Translations under genes and position numbers: made by a program
From: Mesorhizobium muleiense
Lineage (GTDB): Bacteria > Pseudomonadota > Alphaproteobacteria > Rhizobiales > Rhizobiaceae
DNA: 64,000 nt
Assembly: GCF_900099905.1 (NCBI RefSeq)
Contig: NZ_FNEE01000001.1
Coordinates: forward strand, 607,091-671,090
Direction: 5' to 3'
The notes under the pieces: generated by a model
The model's database searches: none
What the model was told of the DNA's origin: nothing
Seen by the model: only the letters and a program-made list of their open reading frames with translations
Shown: positions 58,381 through 64,000 of the stretch, piece after piece
How positions within the stretch are numbered: position 1 is the stretch's first letter
How the letters are laid out: each line of letters opens with the position of its first letter

Positions 58381-59220
58381 TCACACCGCGTTGGTCAGTC
58401 GCACGAATTCCTCGACGCTCAAGGTTTCCGCCCGCCGCGTCGGATCGATGCCGGCGCGGGTGAGCAGGGCTTCGCCGCCGAGGCTCTTGACGCTCTGCCG
58501 CAGCATTTTGCGGCGCTGGCCGAAGGCCGCTTCGGTAACGCGGCCGAGCTTCTTGACTTCGGCGGGCAGCGGATTTGCCCGCGGCACCAGATGCACCACC
58601 GACGACACCACCTTGGGCGGCGGCGTGAAGGCTTGCGGCGGCACGTCGAAAGCGATTTTTGCCTCCGTCCGCCAGCCTGCCAGCACGCCCAGCCGGCCAT
58701 AGGCATCGCTGCCGGGGCGGGCGACGATGCGCTCGGCCACCTCGCGCTGGAACATAAGCGTCATCGATGCGTAAAAGGGCGGCCACTCGGCGACGGTCAG
58801 CCAGCGTATCAAAAGTTCGGTGCCGATATTGTAGGGCAGGTTGGCGACGATCCTCACAGATCCATTGCCTCCATGTGCGCCCTCGGCAAGCGCTGCAAAA
58901 TCCGTCTTCAACGCGTCGCCGGCAATGATTTCCAAACGGCCCGGATAGTGATCTGACACCTCCGCGAGCGCTGCCAGGCAGCGCTCGTCGCGCTCGATGG
59001 CGATGACCCGAGCCGCGCCGTGGGAAAGCAGCGCCCGGGTCAGGCCACCTGGACCCGGACCGACCTCGATTACCGTGGCGACGGTCAGGTCGCCGGCGGC
59101 ACGCGCGACCTTGCCGGTAAGGTTGAGGTCGAGCAGGAAATTCTGGCCGAGCGCCTTTTTTGCCTGCAACCCATGGCGTTCGATCACCGCGCGTAACGGC
59201 GGCAGCCCGTCGATGCTCAT
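58381..59220 (-). CDS. rsmA: 16S rRNA dimethyladenosine transferase
   Basis: 279 residues. Dimethylates two adenines in helix 45 of 16S rRNA. Motifs [24 protein letters not shown], and the [11 protein letters not shown] catalytic NLPY. Start at 59220 is the family start; it follows pdxA by 22 bases and probably shares its transcript. Confidence 0.95.
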   Translation of the reverse strand: MSIDGLPPLRAVIERHGLQAKKALGQNFLLDLNLTGKVARAAGDLTVATVIEVGPGPGGLTRALLSHGAARVIAIERDERCLAALAEVSDHYPGRLEIIAGDALKTDFAALAEGAHGGNGSVRIVANLPYNIGTELLIRWLTVAEWPPFYASMTLMFQREVAERIVARPGSDAYGRLGVLAGWRTEAKIAFDVPPQAFTPPPKVVSSVVHLVPRANPLPAEVKKLGRVTEAAFGQRRKMLRQSVKSLGGEALLTRAGIDPTRRAETLSVEEFVRLTNAV

Positions 59221-59242
59221 GCGACCGCTCTCATGCAAAGCC

Positions 59243-60271
59243 TCATGCGGCGGCAGCCTTCGCCCCGATGTCGGCAAGCCTGCGGGCGAGCCTGAGCGCC
59301 GCGATCAGGCTGTCGGCCCGGGCTATGCCCTTGCCGGCGATATCGAAAGCGGTGCCGTGATCCGGTGAAGTGCGGATGAAGGGTAGGCCGAGCGTGATGT
59401 TGACCGCCTCATCGAACGCCAGCGCCTTGGCCGGGATCAGCGCCTGATCGTGATACATGCACAGCGCCACATCGTAGCCGGCTCGGGCGCGGGCGTGGAA
59501 CAGCGTGTCGGCCGGCAGCGGCCCGAAAGCGTCGATGCCCTCCGCCCTCAGCCTTTCGATCGCCGGGCGGATGATGCGCTCGTCCTCGGCGCCCATCGCG
59601 CCGCCTTCACCGGCATGCGGATTGAGGCCGGCAACGGCAAGCCGCGGCTTGGCAATGCCGAAGCGATATTCGAGGTCGGCGGCGGTGATGCGGGGGGTCG
59701 CGACGATCAAATCCGTCGTCAGCGCTTCCGGCACCTCGCGCAGCGCAATGTGGATGGTGACCGGAACCGTGCGCAACTCGGGACCGGCAAGCATCATCAC
59801 CGGCATCGCTTGTGCGCCGGTGTGGAGCGTCGCCAGATGCGCCAGATACTCGGTGTGACCGGGAAAACGGAAGCCGGCATCGTAGAGCGGCTTCTTGGCG
59901 ATCGGGCACGTAACGACCGCCGCCGCGCTTCCGCCAAGGCAGTCGTCAACAGCGCGGTCGATGGCCTCGATGATGCCGGCGGCGTTGGCCGGGTCCGGCC
60001 GGCCGGGGTCGTCGACGAAGCGGGCGGCAAGCGGCATGACGGGCAGGGCGCGCTCAAAGACGCGCTCCGCTTCGGCTGGCACTGTCTCCGTGATTGGCAC
60101 ATCGGCGCCGAGCAGGCGCGCCCGTGCGGCAATCAGCGCCGGATCGGCTATAAGGTAGAAGGGCGGCACACCTGCGCTGTCGCGCGCCTGCCAGGCGGCA
60201 ATGGCGATTTCCGGCCCAACGCCGGATGGATCACCGGCGCTCAGCGCCAGCGCTGCCTCTGGCGGCTTCAG
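59243..60271 (-). CDS. pdxA: 4-hydroxythreonine-4-phosphate dehydrogenase, apparent CTG start
   Basis: 342 residues if read from the CTG at 60271. Oxidises 4-phosphohydroxythreonine in pyridoxal phosphate synthesis. The motif GDPSGVGPE near residue 15, which belongs to the family's N-terminus, is present only if translation starts upstream of the GTG at 60169; the frame holds no ATG, GTG or TTG there. The CTG overlaps the stop of the surA-like gene (CTGA), like the ATGA overlaps seen elsewhere. Metal His residues ([25 protein letters not shown]) are intact. Confidence 0.85.
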   Translation of the reverse strand: MKPPEAALALSAGDPSGVGPEIAIAAWQARDSAGVPPFYLIADPALIAARARLLGADVPITETVPAEAERVFERALPVMPLAARFVDDPGRPDPANAAGIIEAIDRAVDDCLGGSAAAVVTCPIAKKPLYDAGFRFPGHTEYLAHLATLHTGAQAMPVMMLAGPELRTVPVTIHIALREVPEALTTDLIVATPRITAADLEYRFGIAKPRLAVAGLNPHAGEGGAMGAEDERIIRPAIERLRAEGIDAFGPLPADTLFHARARAGYDVALCMYHDQALIPAKALAFDEAVNITLGLPFIRTSPDHGTAFDIAGKGIARADSLIAALRLARRLADIGAKAAAA

Positions 60272-61200
60272 CGCTCGACGATGCGGGCTTTCTTCCGCAA
60301 CTCCTCGACATATTTCGTGGAGAGCGCATCGGCGTCCTTGCCACTCGAGCCTTCGCTCTGGAACACCATCTGGGCGGCCTTGTCGTCGGACACTTCGCGC
60401 GACGAGCAGATGCCGATGAACTCGACGCCACGGTCTGTTTCGCGCGTGGGGGTGGCGCCGCCGACCTTGGTGGCCTTGATCTGGTCGGCCCAGTCCGGCG
60501 GCAATTGCGGCGCCAGTATCCGGCCGAGATCGCGAACGGTGACGTCGATCAGGCCCTTGGCGAATTCGCGCGAGGTGTTGCAGCCGTTGAAGCGGGCGCG
60601 CATGGCGTCGGCCTCGCGCTTGCGCTTGGACAGCGTCGCGCTGCGCTCGGCCGCCGGCACGACGAAAATGACCTGCTGCAGCATGTACTCCATGGCGGTC
60701 GGCTTGTTGCCGCCCTTGTCGAGCATGCGCCTGACTGCGTCCTGCTCGCTCACGGAGCCGCCGCTCTCCGAGCGATGGCGCGCGGTCAGCGCCTGGTTCC
60801 AGGCCATCTGGGAGCGGATGAACTCCTTGAAATGCTCCTTGCCGACGCCGGACTGCGCCATGACGCCATCGAGTTGCTTGAGTTGCATCTTGTTGGTCGT
60901 GGCAAAGCGCTGATAGGCAGCCTCGACCTGGGCGTCGGTGATGCGGATGCCGAGACGCTTGGCTTCGGCGACGCGCAGCGTCTGCTCGATCATTTCCTCG
61001 GCGGCATTGCCCTTCTTGCGCTGCAGGCGCAGGAAGGCAGCCCGATGCTGGATGTCGCCAGTGGTGATCGGTACGTTGTTGACGACGTATTTGATCTGGC
61101 TGGCGAAAGCCGGCGGCGTCATCATGGTGATCGAGGCTGAGGTCGCCGCCACCAGCAGCGCGAACCCTGCCGAAAAGAGGTATTTCCTCATCGAAAGCAT
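60268..61200 (-). CDS. SurA-like periplasmic chaperone/peptidyl-prolyl isomerase
   Basis: 310 residues. Signal peptide to about residue 33 (PPAFAS), then a SurA-type chaperone domain ([24 protein letters not shown]) and a degenerate PpiC-like region, short compared with E. coli SurA. Helps outer membrane proteins, including LptD, to fold. Placement between lptD and pdxA is conserved. Start at 61200 (MLSMRKYL) or nine bases later. Confidence 0.85.
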   Translation of the reverse strand: MLSMRKYLFSAGFALLVAATSASITMMTPPAFASQIKYVVNNVPITTGDIQHRAAFLRLQRKKGNAAEEMIEQTLRVAEAKRLGIRITDAQVEAAYQRFATTNKMQLKQLDGVMAQSGVGKEHFKEFIRSQMAWNQALTARHRSESGGSVSEQDAVRRMLDKGGNKPTAMEYMLQQVIFVVPAAERSATLSKRKREADAMRARFNGCNTSREFAKGLIDVTVRDLGRILAPQLPPDWADQIKATKVGGATPTRETDRGVEFIGICSSREVSDDKAAQMVFQSEGSSGKDADALSTKYVEELRKKARIVER

Positions 61201-61227
61201 CCCAATCCTATCTCGGTTGCGGCCCAA

Positions 61228-61405
61228 TTTTATCGCATTTTGAGGGAACTGGAACCCGTGCCTGCCCTATGCGGCGAAACGATGTCGTTAGCTGCGATGT
61301 GCGTCCACTTTGACGCACGACGTATGCTCAAGACACTTTGAATTTTTCGGGCTGGTGCGTTGGCCGGCCGCCCGTTCCGCCTGTCCGTTATTGGCCAGTG
61401 GTCTG
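61228..61405. other. 178-base gap between lptD and the surA-like gene
   Basis: No gene. Holds a small hairpin GTGCGTC-CACTTT-GACGCAC (61297-61316) without T-run, and a weak dyad near 61392-61412. Nothing else is clear. Confidence 0.4.
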
Positions 61406-63823
61406 CTACTGGACAGTGTTGAAGGAGCTTTGCGTCGAGCCGAAATCGCCGAGCGTGCGAAACGACAGGTTGAAACCGATATTCTGCGACACTTCCTTGG
61501 TGCTCAGGTCGCGGGATTCCGAGAACGTCATCAAGTAGGTGAAGCAATCATCACTATAGGCAAAGCCGACCCCGTCCTTGACCAGGACGCTTTGCTCGAG
61601 ATCGTAGGTGCCGGTGCCGAAGACACGCCAGTTCTCGGCAAGTTGCGCCGAGGCGCCGAGCGTGACCTCGTGACGATCGGTCGTAAAACCATAGAGCGGC
61701 TGAGCCTGGATGAAGGCGTATTTGGCACTGAACGAAATCGGCAGGCCGGAATAGGCTGCCTTCACCTCGGCGCGGCGAATCTCGAAGCTCTGCTCGTCGA
61801 AGCGGCCGCTGACCGAGCCGGAAAGCCCGCCGGGGCTGTTGAAGCCGACAAGGCCGACATAATCGGAACTCGCGGTCTCCAGGCCCGAATCTTCGCCGAC
61901 GTTGACCAGGTCCGGCGCGTCGAAGGAGTTCTGGCCGTCAAGCTGGTAGGATTGGCCGAACAGCGCGTTGGTGCTCCAGCCATTGTCATAGGCGCCGGAA
62001 TAGCGCAGCCCGACATTGGCGCGCGTGCCGCCTTCCAAGCGGTCGTAACCGGAGAACTTGTCGCGCTCGAACAATGTCGTGGCATCAAAGACGAAGCTCT
62101 GCGCGTCCTCGTTGGGAACAGCGAGGCCGCCGACATATTGCTCGTTCGGACGCACGAACACCTGCGCCATCGGCTCGAAGATGTGACTGGAACTGGTCGA
62201 CGAGAACAGCACCGGCCAGCGCATTTCCAGCCCGGCGGTTGCCATGAAGCGGGCGAGCGACGATCGCGTATCGTCGTCGACGCCGAGGTTAGACGCCATC
62301 TGATTGATGGCATTGAGCGATCCCGAAGAGGCGTTGACATAGCCGGCATCGCCGCGCAGCGCCAAAAGGGGCGTCAGCAGCAGCCCGCCATCGGTGGTGA
62401 AGGTGCGCTTCCATTCCGCTTCGGCAGTGAGACGGCCCGACTGGCCCTCGATGCCGCGTACACTGGTGACGGACGCAGCGTTGTTCGGATCGGCAAGGGC
62501 CCTATCCAGCCTGTCGCGGCTGATAGCCTGCGCGTTGACATTGAGCGACAGCTGCCCGCCGCCCACCGCCATGTCGGGGATGTAGGCGTAGTCGAGCGAG
62601 GGCAGCACCCAGGGCTGTTTGCCGGCGCGCGCGGTCGGATCGTCAGGGAGTGCCTCTTCCTGGACCACAAAGCGCATGGCGCGCACGTCGAAATAGTTGC
62701 GGCCGTTGAGGCCGGTCAGGTAGATCGAGGAGCGATGCACGCTGTCGCCGAAGTCTTCGATGGCGTAGGTGCGTGAGAAGTTCTTGTCGGTCTGCAGCAG
62801 GACATCCCAGCCGAAGTCCCAGCGCGGATTGATAGCGAACTGGCCCTTGGTGCCCATCATGCCGCGGAACTCGTTCGGGTCGCCGGCCGCACCCGAATCG
62901 ACATTGCGCCCGTCGTCGTCGATAAACTCGTCGGGATCCTCTTGCCGGATGCCGGCGATCTTCAGACTGTACTGGCCGTTGTTGAAGCGCTGGCGCCACT
63001 CGGCTTCGCCGAGAAAGCCCTGCTTGGTATAGCCGCTGCCGGTGACGGTGAGGTCGTAGGTTGGTGAGAGCGCGAAATAATAGGGGACTTTGACGCCGAG
63101 GCCGAGGTCGCTCTTGTAAGCGATGCTGGGGATCAGGAAGCCGCTCTTGCGCTTGACGGTCGGGTCGGCAATCTCGAAGGCCGGCAGATAGGCGAGCGGA
63201 AAGCCGAAGAACTCGAAATTCGAATTCTCGAAGCGAACCGTCTTCTTTTCGCCGTTCCAGATGATCTTTCTGGCCTTGATGCGCCAGGTCGGCGCTTTGT
63301 CCGGCTTGTCCTCGCACGGCTCGCAGGCCGTGTAGACGCCGTTGTGGAACGTCGTCAGCACGCCGCCCATGCGTTCCGCGCTTTCGGCGGCGAAATAGGT
63401 CTTGTCGACGGTTTCGACACGCAGCGCGTTGACGAAGCCGTCGGCGAAATCGTCGGTGATGTCGACATGCTGCGAATAGATCTTGGTGCCGTCGCTGTTG
63501 ATGACCTCGACATTGCCGCTGGCGACGAGCCGCTTGGTGTTGCGATTGTATTCCACCCGCTGGGCGACGAGGCGGTTGCCGCCATAATCGATCTGCACGC
63601 CGCCGACGGCCGTTACGGTCTGGTTGTCATTGTCATAGACCAGCGTATCTGCCGCCAGCAGCATTTGCGAACCGGTGGGAACGTCGGCTGCCATGCCGCT
63701 GATATCCTGGGCAAAAGCCGGGATACTCGGAACGACGCAAGCGAGCAGGCACGCCAAGGCGCTCGCCCCATAGAGGCGCGCCGAATCGGCCTGCCTATGG
63801 ATGCGCAAAACCGCCCCCCTCAC
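61406..63823 (-). CDS. lptD: LPS-assembly protein LptD
   Basis: 805 residues. Signal peptide (hydrophobic stretch, cleavage near AFAQD), an OstA/LptA-like N-terminal domain (LLAADTLVYDNDNQTVTAVGGVQIDY) and a C-terminal 26-strand barrel ending in a short aromatic strand. Inserts LPS in the outer membrane. It begins with GTG at 63823, whose G is shared with the TAG stop of lptG (TAGTG), so translation is coupled. The last residue before the stop is Gln after Val, not the usual aromatic. Confidence 0.92.
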   Translation of the reverse strand: MRGAVLRIHRQADSARLYGASALACLLACVVPSIPAFAQDISGMAADVPTGSQMLLAADTLVYDNDNQTVTAVGGVQIDYGGNRLVAQRVEYNRNTKRLVASGNVEVINSDGTKIYSQHVDITDDFADGFVNALRVETVDKTYFAAESAERMGGVLTTFHNGVYTACEPCEDKPDKAPTWRIKARKIIWNGEKKTVRFENSNFEFFGFPLAYLPAFEIADPTVKRKSGFLIPSIAYKSDLGLGVKVPYYFALSPTYDLTVTGSGYTKQGFLGEAEWRQRFNNGQYSLKIAGIRQEDPDEFIDDDGRNVDSGAAGDPNEFRGMMGTKGQFAINPRWDFGWDVLLQTDKNFSRTYAIEDFGDSVHRSSIYLTGLNGRNYFDVRAMRFVVQEEALPDDPTARAGKQPWVLPSLDYAYIPDMAVGGGQLSLNVNAQAISRDRLDRALADPNNAASVTSVRGIEGQSGRLTAEAEWKRTFTTDGGLLLTPLLALRGDAGYVNASSGSLNAINQMASNLGVDDDTRSSLARFMATAGLEMRWPVLFSSTSSSHIFEPMAQVFVRPNEQYVGGLAVPNEDAQSFVFDATTLFERDKFSGYDRLEGGTRANVGLRYSGAYDNGWSTNALFGQSYQLDGQNSFDAPDLVNVGEDSGLETASSDYVGLVGFNSPGGLSGSVSGRFDEQSFEIRRAEVKAAYSGLPISFSAKYAFIQAQPLYGFTTDRHEVTLGASAQLAENWRVFGTGTYDLEQSVLVKDGVGFAYSDDCFTYLMTFSESRDLSTKEVSQNIGFNLSFRTLGDFGSTQSSFNTVQ

Positions 63824-64000
63824 TAGCCGTCTTCCTTGTACAGCAAGAAAGTCACCCCGAAGAACATAGCCACGACAACCGGAACCCATGCAGCGACGAC
63901 TGTGGGTACGAATCCCGCCACGCCGAATGCCTTGACCAGCACTGTCACGACATAAAGCAGAAACCCGGCCAGGACGCCACCCAGAATCATCGTCGCGGAT
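63823..64000 (-). CDS. lptG: LPS export permease LptG, C-terminal part
   Basis: The last 58 residues only: a membrane helix GGVLAGFLLYVVTVLVKAFG, then VVAAWVPVVVAMFFGVTFLLYKEDG. This end matches LptG, the permease partner of LptF-LptB, which extracts LPS from the inner membrane. The start lies beyond the window; the stop overlaps lptD by one base. Confidence 0.85.
   Translation of the reverse strand, partial: SATMILGGVLAGFLLYVVTVLVKAFGVAGFVPTVVAAWVPVVVAMFFGVTFLLYKEDG

Noticed and set aside
60169..60169. GTG start for pdxA
   Set aside because: Would remove the GDPSG motif found in the family's N-terminus.

Overview
The window looks like chromosomal DNA of an alphaproteobacterium of the order Hyphomicrobiales, most likely Mesorhizobium or a close relative. 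This rests on high GC with strong G/C third positions, on the order rpsF-rpsR-rplI ... dnaB-radA-cvpA-purF, on the order lptG-lptD-surA-like-pdxA-rsmA, on the cluster fabD-fabG-acpP-fabF-mltG-yicC-gmk, and on several copies of the short dyad-symmetric intergenic repeats typical of rhizobia. The genus is inferred; no rRNA or tRNA gene is visible.

Layout. 1-9 kb: a RimK-like ATP-grasp gene cut by the window edge, an HD hydrolase coupled to ygfZ, a dihydroorotase-like gene, an AT-richer two-gene module with an AbiEii-type nucleotidyltransferase, then exported unknowns, a Nudix hydrolase and an SRAP protein. 9-17 kb: cysS, a large palindromic repeat, then a tightly packed operon (DUF559 nuclease, VOC, two GFA proteins, proline iminopeptidase, citramalate synthase), rarD and a GST. 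17-25 kb: a CorA/ZntB-like gene broken by two frameshifts, a sorbosone-dehydrogenase-like lipoprotein running into a 12-copy octamer repeat, a LOG protein, a LysM protein, an ArsR regulator with an Atm1-type ABC exporter, and an SMP-30 lactonase. 25-30 kb: phospholipid genes psd and pssA, a small membrane protein, and an Aas-like acyltransferase/acyl-ACP synthetase. 30-38 kb: accessory genes (TPR protein, tautomerase with divergent LysR, DMT exporter, MerR regulator with an added P-loop domain, OsmC, lectin-like secreted protein, SDR).

38-49 kb (minus strand) holds the core purF, cvpA, radA, dnaB, rsm22, ynfA, cfa, rplI, rpsR and rpsF. 49-51 kb carries an LtaS-like phosphoglycerol transferase with a PHO-box-like array at its 5' end. 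51-58 kb holds fatty-acid synthesis (fabD, fabG, acpP, fabF) followed by mltG, yicC and gmk, with a RelBE-type toxin-antitoxin pair inserted between fabD and fabG. 58-64 kb (minus strand) holds lptG (partial), lptD, a SurA-like chaperone, pdxA and rsmA.

The genes are mostly housekeeping: envelope lipid and LPS assembly (psd, pssA, cfa, fab genes, lptD/lptG), translation (cysS, rps/rpl, rsmA, rsm22), replication and repair (dnaB, radA) and nucleotide synthesis (purF, gmk). No prophage, CRISPR array or large conjugative island is visible. The most notable items are a pdxA gene whose only sensible start is CTG, a DUF559 nuclease directly behind a 230-bp double palindrome, a phase-breaking octamer repeat that supplies a gene's stop codon, a three-unit PHO box, an AbiEii-type module with an unusual small partner, and a MerR-ATPase fusion.
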